Both the position numbers and the translations under genes were made by a program. The notes below the pieces were generated by a model. It was not told the DNA's origin and did no database searches. It worked only from the letters and a program-made list of their open reading frames with translations. A stretch of DNA of 10,447 bases from JANWHF01 sp036276235 (GTDB lineage Bacteria; Planctomycetota; Phycisphaerae; Tepidisphaerales; Tepidisphaeraceae), in the NCBI GenBank assembly GCA_036276235.1, contig DATBDZ010000232.1, forward strand, positions 1 through 10,447. The letters run 5' to 3'. Shown here piece after piece: positions 1 through 7,167 of the stretch; positions within the stretch are counted from its first letter, which is position 1, and every line of letters begins with the position of its first letter.

Positions 1-2166
1 GCCGGGCAAATGATTCGGCATCGCGCTCACATCGCACTGGCTTGTTTGCGCCGCGACCGTCATCCCGTCCGGCCCCGTCACGTTGACAACAATCGGATAA
101 TCCCCTGAGGCAGCGTAGGTATGCGAGCCAAGCAGGACAATCGAAAAGCCGGTCGCCCTGCTCGGGTCCGCCGCCACGATGCCGCTCGTCCAGGACGGGC
201 TGTCGCCCCAATTAATCACGACCTTATAGTCGGCGATGTTCGTGTCGGCAGCACCATCATACGAGCCTGAAAGGACGCCAACTGTGTTCAGTTTAAAACC
301 GACGCCGGCATAAGACTCCAGCGGCTGCCACGCCTGCGGAAAAATCGTGACGTAAGTCAGCGGCCTGGTGGACGATTGCACGGGCGGCTTTGTCGCCGGG
401 TTGGATGCCGCCGACGGCATCGAAATTGAATCGACGCTGCATTCCTGTCCCCTTGCCGTCGCACCCTTCGGCCCGTTGACGGTGACCGTAACGGGGAAAT
501 CACCGCTCGTCGCGTACACATGGGAGCCGAGCACCACGAAGGGAAATCCTGTCGCCTTCGACGGGTCGGCGGCAACAGTGCCGGACGATTGCGTTCCATC
601 ACCCCACAAAATGGTGGCTGTGAACATCGACGCATCGACCTGCGCGGTCGAAGGGTTCACGCTGAAGACCGCCACCGTGTGATCGATAAAACCAACATGC
701 GTGTAAGCCTGTATCGGCTGCCACGCGCCCAGATTGATTTTCACCGAGATATTTGCGCCCGGACCGGTCACGGTATCGCCGGCGCCGGTGTGCATGACGT
801 GATCGGTCGAATTCTGAAGATACGTTGTGTCATTGGGACCCGTGACGATCGCGCTCTCATTTGAGCCGTTCAGCGTATCGGTGTCATGCGTGCCATGGTC
901 GGTCACCGATGAGCTGTTGCCTGACAATGTCGTATTATTGTTGTTTCCGTACACGGTGAGTTTGTCGCCGGTTGCGGATTCGGAAATGGTGTCGCCGTTT
1001 CCGACGACCGTGGCCGATGTCCCGATTCCAAGATTGATGGCGGCATTGCTTAAATCGGCGGTGCCGTTCGGCCCAGTAACGGTTTCGCTCGCCTGGCCGC
1101 TGGGAAGTATCTTTGCCGTCACCGATAGCGAAGTGGTGGTGTTTGTATCCGTCTGGACAACGCTGGCATTGTTGATTGAATTGGTCGACTTGAAATTGAC
1201 GCTGCCGCTCTGACCGGAGGCGGTGATGGTTTCGATGCCGGCACTGGTGGTGTCTGTGCTGGTTCCCTTGAGCAGGGTGCTGCCGTTGCTGGTCACCGAA
1301 AAACTGCCGGGCGCCACTGTGACGATGTCGTTGACCTTGGGGAGCTTCGAGGCGGCAATAAAATTGTTCACGGGCGCGACGCTTTGATTGAAGGCGTTGG
1401 CGGCCGATTTCGCATTTCCCGTGAACGTGCTGCTTCCCGTATTGGCCAGCACGGTGGCCGACGCGTTTAGCGCGTTCTGCACGGCGCTGAGTGCCGCCTT
1501 GTATTGCGAGCTGGCGGTCACCGTCACATTGTTGAGGGCATAGCCGACTGCATTCTGCAAACTGCGCAGATAGTCCTGCATTGCCGCTGCCGCCGCCGGC
1601 CCGCGCTCGGCGGCGATGCTGATGATCTGTGCATGCGCGCCCACCAGATCAAAGGCCCCGGAGATTGCATCGGCGGCGGCTCTCGATGCCGGGTCTGGAT
1701 CGAGCGCCGCACCGAGATTCACCGCCCCGCCCGCGACGCCCGCCGCATTACCCACTAGCGAGAAAATATCCCCTGTAATCGTCGCCGGTGTCTCGTGGCC
1801 GATGTCCTCGGCCAGAACCGCCGTTCCGCTGGCGAACGCGAATCCGTTGGTGACGATCGCTGTCGCCTGGACAACCGGATTGAACGGCTGATAGGAGGCG
1901 GCCAAGCTCGCCGCTCCCGCCGCCGTCTGCAATGCGTCGTTGTCTCGCTTGAGGTTGGTATCGTGCGCAAAGTCGTAGCCTGAATTGCCGATGCCTAAAA
2001 GCGTGATGGCCCGCGTAAATGTCGAAGAGAACAGGATGCGATTCTCGACCTGCTCGACAAGCGGCGGGCATTGGCGCACGTTTGCAGAGCGTCGCGCCTC
2101 ACCGATGTGATTCTGAATTTGCCTGAGTGGTTTCACACGCTTTTGCCGACGCTTCTGGATGCTCAT
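1..2166 (-). CDS. large secreted planctomycete surface protein with tandem PKD-like domains (3' end outside window)
   Basis: The frame stays open from the start codon to base 1, giving 722 residues with the C-terminus missing. Residues 1-35 are very basic. VEQVENRILFSS at 37-48 matches the N-terminal motif of giant planctomycete exported proteins (LEPR-XLL type), so export is inferred. An Ala-rich helical part follows (about 70-280). Residues 363-470 are rich in Asn, Thr, Gly, Ser and Asp, with short runs such as GNGDT, YGNNNNT and GAGDT that suggest a beta-roll or beta-helix. Two PKD-like domains lie at about 484-567 and 609-700, with WGDGT and WGDSP and the shared pattern LGSH-x-YA-x-SGD-x-P. 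No catalytic residues are visible, so a structural or adhesive surface role is the best guess. The ATG at 2166 is preferred to the in-frame ATG at 2181, because AAGGTG lies six bases upstream of it. It is divergent from the other motif-bearing protein at 2517. Confidence 0.88.
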   Translation of the reverse strand, partial: MSIQKRRQKRVKPLRQIQNHIGEARRSANVRQCPPLVEQVENRILFSSTFTRAITLLGIGNSGYDFAHDTNLKRDNDALQTAAGAASLAASYQPFNPVVQATAIVTNGFAFASGTAVLAEDIGHETPATITGDIFSLVGNAAGVAGGAVNLGAALDPDPASRAAADAISGAFDLVGAHAQIISIAAERGPAAAAAMQDYLRSLQNAVGYALNNVTVTASSQYKAALSAVQNALNASATVLANTGSSTFTGNAKSAANAFNQSVAPVNNFIAASKLPKVNDIVTVAPGSFSVTSNGSTLLKGTSTDTTSAGIETITASGQSGSVNFKSTNSINNASVVQTDTNTTTSLSVTAKILPSGQASETVTGPNGTADLSNAAINLGIGTSATVVGNGDTISESATGDKLTVYGNNNNTTLSGNSSSVTDHGTHDTDTLNGSNESAIVTGPNDTTYLQNSTDHVMHTGAGDTVTGPGANISVKINLGAWQPIQAYTHVGFIDHTVAVFSVNPSTAQVDASMFTATILWGDGTQSSGTVAADPSKATGFPFVVLGSHVYATSGDFPVTVTVNGPKGATARGQECSVDSISMPSAASNPATKPPVQSSTRPLTYVTIFPQAWQPLESYAGVGFKLNTVGVLSGSYDGAADTNIADYKVVINWGDSPSWTSGIVAADPSRATGFSIVLLGSHTYAASGDYPIVVNVTGPDGMTVAAQTSQCDVSAMPNHLPG

Positions 2167-2172
2167 AAAAGT

Positions 2173-2178
2173 CACCTT
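2173..2178 (-). promoter_or_regulatory. ribosome-binding site deciding the start of the left surface protein
   Basis: On the minus strand AAGGTG is followed by six bases (ACTTTT) and the ATG at 2166. The in-frame ATG at 2181 has only a weak AGGG four bases or less away, so the shorter form is preferred. Confidence 0.6.
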
Positions 2179-2181
2179 CAT

Positions 2182-2505
2182 GCCCTGAATTACCGGGGGG
2201 AAGGCTAGCCGCCCGAAACTGAGTCTGCGACTATAAATCGCGCTGACAATTTGACTGCAAGCACTCCCGCCGCTTCGCAAGCTCGGCCAGGAACCGTGAT
2301 TGGCGCTGAATGAGGGGCTTCCCGCCCCCGCTTGAGCACCAAGAAATCAGGACCCGAAATTTTTTCCTTGCTCTTACGCCGCAAAGATATAGCATCACCT
2401 TTTCTTTCGGGCACGGATTCACAATTTGCTTGGATCGGCGGCCAGCGGTTCCGGATATCGGATTCCGATTTTCTGGCTCGGGCTGTTGTTTAGCGTCATA
2501 GGGAT
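2182..2505. other. divergent intergenic control region
   Basis: More than 300 bases without a convincing gene separate two divergent genes, so both sets of promoters should lie here. The only reasonable sigma70-like pair I found reads leftward (2232-2260). On the plus strand TATAGC near 2389 has no good -35 partner. ATCGGATTCCGAT at 2457-2469 is a perfect 13-base odd palindrome 47 bases before the ATG at 2517, and could be an operator for the rightward gene. Short ORFs crossing the region have no ribosome-binding sites or protein-like composition and were left out. Confidence 0.55.
2232..2260 (-). promoter_or_regulatory. candidate promoter for the left surface protein
   Basis: Read on the minus strand, TTGCAG (2260-2255) and TTTATA (2237-2232) are separated by 17 bases, a sigma70-like spacing. 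Transcription would start near 2225 and give a leader of about 60 bases before the ATG at 2166. Planctomycete promoters are poorly defined, so this rests on consensus similarity alone. Confidence 0.3.
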
Positions 2506-2510
2506 GGAGA
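2506..2510 (+). promoter_or_regulatory. ribosome-binding site deciding the start of the repeat protein
   Basis: GGAGA ends six bases before the ATG at 2517. A TTG at 2511 is in frame but directly abuts this site and would leave no spacer, so ATG 2517 is chosen. Confidence 0.65.
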
Positions 2511-2516
2511 TTGCAA

Positions 2517-4664
2517 ATGCTTACGAAAAATCGCGTCGCGTCGTTGTCCTCGTTTGATCGTCTTGTTGGTGGAAAGCGCCGCGCACGTCGCGCCGGCCGC
2601 GCTCTGGTCGTCGTTGAGAGAATCGAGTCGCGGCTTCTTCTGGCTGCGACTCCCATCGGGTCGGGGCAAACCATCGCCGGCAACATTTCCCACGTCGGGC
2701 AAATCGACACATACACGTTCTCGGCGGCGGCCGGGAGTTCATTCAACATCTCGCTGGGCGACGCCAGCGCCGCCAGCGGCATGCATCCGTATGTACAGGT
2801 GCTCAACCCCGCCGCGACGCGCATCATCAACGCCGGCTCATCCAGTTTGAATACGTCGGTCGGGACCACTTATCAGGTTCCGCCAACTTCCGGCGGCAGC
2901 TTCACCGTTCTGGTGCAGGATTTCTTTGGCACCGGCACGGGAGCTTATGATCTGGAACTGGTGAAGGCGCCCGCCGCCCAGGCAGCGGATAGCAACGGGG
3001 ACGGCGGTGTCATTGTCAGCGGCCAGACCAAAGCCGGCACCATCAACCGCACCGGCGATCTGGACGTCTTCACCTTCGCGGCGGCCGCGGGCGATTCGTT
3101 TGACATCAGCCTGGGCGACGCGTCGGCGGCCAGTGCCATGCATCCCTATCTCCAGGTGTTTGCACCCACCGGCGCGCGGATCATCAATGCCGGCTCATCG
3201 AGCGTGAATACATCGGTTGGGACCACTTACCGTGTGCCGCCCGGTGCCGCGGGAACCTACACCGCCATCGTGCAGGATTTCTTCGGCTCTGCTGTCGGGC
3301 CCTATAACCTTGAACTCGACAAAGCGCCGGCAACGCAAACCGCCGACAGCAACGGCGACGGCGGTGTCATTCTCAGCGGCCAGACCAAGGCCGGCACCAT
3401 CAACCGCACCGGTGACCTGGACGTCTTCACGTTCGCCGTGCCGGCGGGAAACTCATTCGACATCAGCCTCGGTGATGCCTCCGCCGCCAGCGCCATGCAC
3501 CCATATCTGCAAGTATTCGCGCCCGATGGGACACGCATATTGAACACCGGGAGCTCAGGGGTCAATACCTCGGTCGGCAGTACCTACCAAGCCCCTGCGA
3601 CTCTCGGCGGTACCTATACGGCGGTCGTGCAGGATTTCTTCGGCAGCGCGACAGGCCCCTACGATTTGGAGCTGGCTGTCGCCCCCGCCAGCCAGACCGC
3701 CGATAGCAACGGCGACGGCGGCACCATCAGCAACACCCAAACCAAGGCCGGCACCATCAGCCGCACCGGCGACATCGACGTCTTCACCTTCTCCTGCTCG
3801 GGCGGCGACACGTTTGATCTTTCCCTCGCCGACAGCAGCGCCGCCAGCGGCGTACATCCCTATCTGCAGGTCTTCGCGCCCAGCGGCGCGCGAATCATTA
3901 ACAACGGAAGCTCCGGCATCAATACCTCCGTCAGCAACGTCTACCATGTTCCCTCCACCGGCGCCGGCACCTATACGATCGTCGCGCAAGACTTTTTCGG
4001 CACGGGCCTGGGAGGCTACAACCTGCAACTGACCGGCAACATTCATCCGCTGGGCCCCTCGATCGTTATTACAGCGTCGGGCGATCAGACAGCCGTCGCC
4101 ACCGTGCCCACGTCGATCAAGATGGGAACCTTCGCTCAGAGCAACGCCACCGGTCCGTTCAAGGTCGATATCAACTGGGGTGACGGCACCGCCGATACGT
4201 TCCTCACGGTAGCCAATGCCGGCACCATCCCGGCGACGATCCACACCTTCCCCGCCGCGGGAACCGACACTGTCAGCGAGACGATCACCGACGCCAAGTT
4301 GAACAAGTCCAACAAGATCAGCTTCAAAGTGATCGTCTCCCCCGCCAAGGCGAGCATCGCCGGCCGCGTCTTCAACGACACGAATGGCAATGGCCTGGTC
4401 GATACCTCGGAACTGGGTCTGGGCCTCTGGACCGTCTACATCGATGCGAACAGCGACGGCAAGCTCGATACCGGCGACATCAAGGCCACGACCGATATCA
4501 CCGGCAAATGGTCCTTCAGCAACCTGACCGCCGGCACATACGTCGTGCGCGTCGTGCAACCCGCCGGAACCGCGACAACCAAACCAACCGGCGGCGTCCT
4601 GACGCTCAAGCTGGTCGCGGGCCAAGCTTCGACCGGAAACTTGTTTGGAGAGAAGGGGATCTAA
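2517..4664 (+). CDS. secreted repeat protein: LEPR-XLL-type N-terminus, four PPC-like units, PKD-like and SdrD-B-like domains
   Basis: The product has 715 residues. A basic stretch (about 19-28) precedes VERIESRLLLAA at 33-44, the planctomycete N-terminal motif also seen in the divergent neighbour. Four tandem units of 119 residues start at residues 49, 168, 287 and 406. Each reads roughly SGQTKAGTI-x-RTGD-x-DVFTF, FDISLGDASAAS, HPYLQVFAP, then VQDFFG and YDLEL. This layout fits the bacterial pre-peptidase C-terminal (PPC) beta-sandwich. The three linkers contain ADSNGDGG, an Asp-rich loop likely to bind calcium. Residues 513-610 are PKD-like (INWGDGT). Residues 612-715 resemble an SdrD-B/Cna-B domain, with DTNGNGLVDTSE and DANSDGKLDTGD as calcium-loop candidates. 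There is no protease domain, sortase motif or C-terminal anchor. A structural or adhesive cell-surface or secreted role is inferred; PPC domains often flank enzymes, but none is present. Confidence 0.93.
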   Translation: MLTKNRVASLSSFDRLVGGKRRARRAGRALVVVERIESRLLLAATPIGSGQTIAGNISHVGQIDTYTFSAAAGSSFNISLGDASAASGMHPYVQVLNPAATRIINAGSSSLNTSVGTTYQVPPTSGGSFTVLVQDFFGTGTGAYDLELVKAPAAQAADSNGDGGVIVSGQTKAGTINRTGDLDVFTFAAAAGDSFDISLGDASAASAMHPYLQVFAPTGARIINAGSSSVNTSVGTTYRVPPGAAGTYTAIVQDFFGSAVGPYNLELDKAPATQTADSNGDGGVILSGQTKAGTINRTGDLDVFTFAVPAGNSFDISLGDASAASAMHPYLQVFAPDGTRILNTGSSGVNTSVGSTYQAPATLGGTYTAVVQDFFGSATGPYDLELAVAPASQTADSNGDGGTISNTQTKAGTISRTGDIDVFTFSCSGGDTFDLSLADSSAASGVHPYLQVFAPSGARIINNGSSGINTSVSNVYHVPSTGAGTYTIVAQDFFGTGLGGYNLQLTGNIHPLGPSIVITASGDQTAVATVPTSIKMGTFAQSNATGPFKVDINWGDGTADTFLTVANAGTIPATIHTFPAAGTDTVSETITDAKLNKSNKISFKVIVSPAKASIAGRVFNDTNGNGLVDTSELGLGLWTVYIDANSDGKLDTGDIKATTDITGKWSFSNLTAGTYVVRVVQPAGTATTKPTGGVLTLKLVAGQASTGNLFGEKGI
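2661..4035 (+). repeat. four in-phase tandem repeats, period exactly 357 bp
   Basis: Aligned landmark codons fall at 2661, 3018, 3375 and 3732, so three successive intervals are exactly 357 bp. Units 2 and 3 are nearly identical at DNA level over long runs around the linker and the GTINRTGD segment. Unit 1 has a diverged start, and unit 4 lacks the Asp-rich linker at its end, stopping near 4035. The lack of any length drift argues for recent duplication, purifying selection on unit length, or both. Confidence 0.93.
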
Positions 4665-4678
4665 ACCTCCTCAGAACG

Positions 4679-4745
4679 CGTTCCGCTTGCGCGTCGTGCT
4701 TCGCGAGTTCTCCAAACGCTGTTAGCCGCGACGCGCAGCGGAGCG
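4679..4745. terminator. long inverted repeat between convergent genes, probable bidirectional terminator
   Basis: The 18-base arm at 4679-4696 pairs with the 17-base arm at 4729-4745, with one bulged base and one G-U wobble, around a loop of 32 bases. It lies 15 bases after the stop of the repeat protein and 8 bases beyond the stop of the convergent methyltransferase, the expected place for a shared terminator. No T-run follows on either side. The right arm, with GCGCAGCGGAGCG, also looks like a dispersed extragenic repeat, so a REP-like element is an alternative. Confidence 0.6.
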
Positions 4746-4752
4746 TATTCGA

Positions 4753-5465
4753 CTAAGACAAGTTCACTGACTCAAACACGATTTGCATTCTGGGAAAAGC
4801 TGCTGAAGGCTCCGTGTCCGGCGTGAAATTCGCGCATCTTGCCAGCGTCGCAAAGCCGCGGCGGCTTGCGATCTCGCACAGTTCTTGCGGATCGTACAAG
4901 TGCCACTCAAAGTGATCGGACGCCCCGTCTGGACCGTAATCGAGGTCCACGCTCAGACGATCGCCCATCATTTTCTTTGACTCGCAAATCGTCCGTCCGT
5001 TGCGAATGAAAGTCCGCACGCCCTGATGCGCGAGAAAGAACCCTCGATGATATACATCGAGCACCAAGCGGCCGCGCGGCCGAAGCAGATTCCGCGCCTG
5101 CGCCAGAATCGCTTCGTTGGCATCCGCGTCAAAGTACCCGAAGCTTTGCCACAGGCAGATGATCGCATCAAATGAACCCGCCCTGAAGGGAAGATGCCGC
5201 ATGTCACCCTGAACATAAGCAATGGGTGCGGACTCCCGTTTCGCGCGCTGCAACGCAACGGCGCTGCGATCCAGGCCGACCATGTTGTAACCCAGACGGC
5301 TTAGCCGGCTGGCGTGCCTCCCGCACCGCAACAAAGATCGAGCAGGTCGCCGTATCGCTCCAGCGGCAACCAATGCCGCAAAAATCCGATTTCCTTGTCG
5401 GTTTGATCCCAATCCTGCGATCCAAGAAACAGATCGAACCAAGTTGTCGAATATTCGTTGGCCAC
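4753..5465 (-). pseudogene. class I SAM-dependent methyltransferase broken by a one-base frameshift
   Basis: Translation from the GTG at 5465 (GAGG four bases upstream) gives MANEYSTTWFDLFLGSQDWD and reaches DLLDLCCGAG, the glycine-rich SAM-binding motif I. It then leaves frame at about 5318/5319 and stops at 5303. The rest of the protein, beginning RHASRLSRLGYNMVGLDRS, continues in another frame to the TAG at 4753. Adding one base in the GGGAGG context would restore a 237-residue enzyme of normal family size. The later motifs are intact: the acidic GLDRS strand, GDMRHLPF, FDAIICLWQSFGYF and LLRPRGRLVLDVYH. The substrate cannot be predicted; the fold matches small-molecule methyltransferases of the Methyltransf_25/11 type. 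A true null mutation, a programmed shift or a sequencing/assembly error are all possible. The rest of the frame shows no other damage, so the lesion is recent or artefactual. Confidence 0.85.
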
Positions 5466-5487
5466 GTTACCTCACCCAAATCCCGAA

Positions 5488-5533
5488 TTAAAGGTGACGC
5501 GAACCTTTATATAAAGGTTCGCGTCACCTTTAA
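5488..5533. repeat. perfect 46-bp palindrome
   Basis: Bases 5488-5510 are the exact reverse complement of 5511-5533, with no spacer and no mismatch. The half-site contains AAGGTGACGCGAACCTTTA. In RNA it would form a stem of about 21 pairs closed by a tiny TATA loop. It sits between the end of the 512-residue gene (5614) and the GTG of the methyltransferase (5465), both on the minus strand, so it could end transcription of the former or insulate the latter. Its symmetry and length go beyond an ordinary terminator, and a REP/MITE-like mobile palindrome is a good alternative. It lies 22 bases upstream of the methyltransferase start. Confidence 0.93.
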
Positions 5534-5536
5534 CGG

Positions 5537-5553
5537 CGCGCGATGGACGCGCG
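5537..5553. terminator. GC-rich hairpin beside the palindrome
   Basis: CGCGCG at 5537-5542 and CGCGCG at 5548-5553 form a six-pair stem with the five-base loop ATGGA. It follows the 512-residue gene and lies only three bases from the 46-bp palindrome. There is no T-run, so a terminator role is uncertain. Confidence 0.35.
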
Positions 5554-5613
5554 ACAGGGCGACTGTACCGCCATGCTCTGCATTTTCAATGTTGTTGAGT
5601 CTTGATGCCTGGC

Positions 5614-7152
5614 TCAGTCGTACTGAACGCGCACGTTGCTCGTCAGGCAGTCCGGGCAGAAGAATCCATAATAGGATGGGCCCACTGCTCCAACCTGGCC
5701 CGCGAACATCATCCGCCCGCGACATTTCCCGCACATGGGCCATTGAACGTACTGTTGCCAAGCTGCAGCGCCTCCCAACCATGCCTCGGCTCGTTCCTTG
5801 TGGGTACTGTCGCGTTGCTGAAACTGGCGTGCTGGAGCCCAATGCGTAAGGGAAGATGCATCGCTGCACGGCCAAGCATCCAAATCCTGCCCGGTTAGAT
5901 TGTCGCAGCGGAGCGATGAAAAGAATCCGTCCTTGCGATGGCTGCATTGAACACAGACTGGGAGCATAACGCGACGTGAGTTTGGAAAATGGAGGTGAAC
6001 TTGAGGATCGATCAGGATATCGAACAGCGCCAGCATCCGGCCGCCGCATTCATCACATTTACCGTCGATGGGGCGGAAGATTTCCACTTGCTGGAGGCGT
6101 TTAGGCGTCTTAGGAGCCTGGTTCTTTACAAATTCAATTTCGAAGCCAGGCAAAAGGTCTCGACGCCGTCCCCGCTGGTCGATCTCGTACCCGCTTTCCT
6201 CGAACCTCTGCGGCGGGAACAGCTCTTGAGCGAGCATCGGTTGATCGCGCCTGCACTGCACAATCCTTGAGATTGATTGCTCGTCGCCGATCGATACCAA
6301 GACCATGGCGGCACATGACAGCTCTTCGCCGATCCGCTTCGACTTGGATGATTTGGCGGTAGCTTCGTCGATGATCTGAATCATGCGATCCCGTACCTGA
6401 TTTCGCGCTGGGCTGTCAGCGGCAGGGACATGAAGGATATGAATCGCGAATAACTCCAGCTCAAGCCCATCCAAGGCGCGGCGATTGTAGTCGTACGCTA
6501 TCCCTTTGAACGCAATGTCCCTCCCCGATCGAGAGCCCGGATGTTTCGCAATACGCAGAAGGAATTCGGCGGTTGCCCGTGCTTCGGCATCATCCAAGGT
6601 AGAGCCCAATACCGTTGGCCATGTGCCGAGATTGATTGCATGCTCGAGTGACAGAATCGCCTCGGCTGCATCAACGAGGTCGGATCGGTTTTGAAGATCG
6701 ATGGGTTGGGGAAAGTGAAGCCTTCTTTCACGGGCAGCCTCGCGGACCAGATCAATTGCGTCGGGAGGCAATTCGCCGATCGATTCCGTCAGGTTTGCCA
6801 CATCGCGCGCCCACATTGTGGCATGCCCGAACAGTCGATGGAGATTTTCAGACGTAATATTTTGAAGCGATTTGACGCGATCAAATCCCTGCTCCCCGAT
6901 GTAATAGATCGAGCAGCGGAGCAGTTCTTCTCCTGCGGGAGATTTCGCTGCAAGTAGTTTCGTTTCCTTCAGGTCCTTGCTGCCCCAAAGCGCTCGAATT
7001 GCCTCTGTATGCAAGTCCGCGATCCGTCCATTTGTTTTCCTGAATTGAGCGATCGCTTCAACTCCCCACTTAATCCAGGCCTGGCCACCGCCAGCGCCGG
7101 GATGCCAGGAAACGATTTTCTGCGCAATTAATTGTTGACCACGTGTCAGCAT
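5614..7152 (-). CDS. 512-residue protein with two Cys4 zinc-ribbon-like modules; DUF1963/YwqG-like C-terminus
   Basis: The ATG at 7152 follows GAGG by eight bases. Residues 1-330 are mostly helical and I do not recognise them. The C-terminal third carries four CxxC pairs: C366/C369 with C400/C403, and C474/C477 with C499/C502. These are likely two zinc-binding ribbons. AWLGGAAAWQQYVQWPMC followed by GKC and a Met/Phe/Gln-containing strand resembles the LGG-x-P-x-W-x-Q...P-x-C-x-x-C signature of DUF1963 (YwqG-like) proteins. CDECGGRMLALFDILIDPQ followed by a CxxC also fits planctomycete forms of that group. Biochemical function of that family is not established. The gene begins 15 bases after the antitoxin-like ORF and probably shares its transcript. 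Sampled lines are visibly less GC-rich than the surface-protein genes, which may hint at separate ancestry. A DNA- or protein-binding role is inferred only from the ribbons. Confidence 0.85.
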   Translation of the reverse strand: MLTRGQQLIAQKIVSWHPGAGGGQAWIKWGVEAIAQFRKTNGRIADLHTEAIRALWGSKDLKETKLLAAKSPAGEELLRCSIYYIGEQGFDRVKSLQNITSENLHRLFGHATMWARDVANLTESIGELPPDAIDLVREAARERRLHFPQPIDLQNRSDLVDAAEAILSLEHAINLGTWPTVLGSTLDDAEARATAEFLLRIAKHPGSRSGRDIAFKGIAYDYNRRALDGLELELFAIHILHVPAADSPARNQVRDRMIQIIDEATAKSSKSKRIGEELSCAAMVLVSIGDEQSISRIVQCRRDQPMLAQELFPPQRFEESGYEIDQRGRRRDLLPGFEIEFVKNQAPKTPKRLQQVEIFRPIDGKCDECGGRMLALFDILIDPQVHLHFPNSRRVMLPVCVQCSHRKDGFFSSLRCDNLTGQDLDAWPCSDASSLTHWAPARQFQQRDSTHKERAEAWLGGAAAWQQYVQWPMCGKCRGRMMFAGQVGAVGPSYYGFFCPDCLTSNVRVQYD

Positions 7153-7167
7153 TTAACATTCCTCGGA

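Noticed and set aside
2511..2516. TTG at 2511 as the start of the repeat protein
   Set aside because: It directly abuts GGAGA and leaves no spacer, while the ATG at 2517 has an ideal six-base spacing.
2231..2869. Minus-strand open frame of 212 residues across the divergent intergenic region
   Set aside because: It overlaps the well-supported start of the 2517 gene, has mixed composition and no ribosome-binding site or recognisable domain.
2661..4035. CRISPR array or transposon repeats
   Set aside because: The repeats are 357 bp long, in frame and inside a coding sequence. They lack short identical repeats with unique spacers.
3555..4625. Long open frame (356 residues) antisense to the repeat protein
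   Set aside because: It mirrors the repeats and Gly/Asp-rich codons of the plus-strand gene, has no ribosome-binding site, and its product is low-complexity Gly/Ala/Val/Asp sequence without a fold-like pattern.
5226..5849. Plus-strand open frame of 207 residues
   Set aside because: It covers parts of two minus-strand genes and reads straight through the 46-bp palindrome; it has no protein-like pattern.
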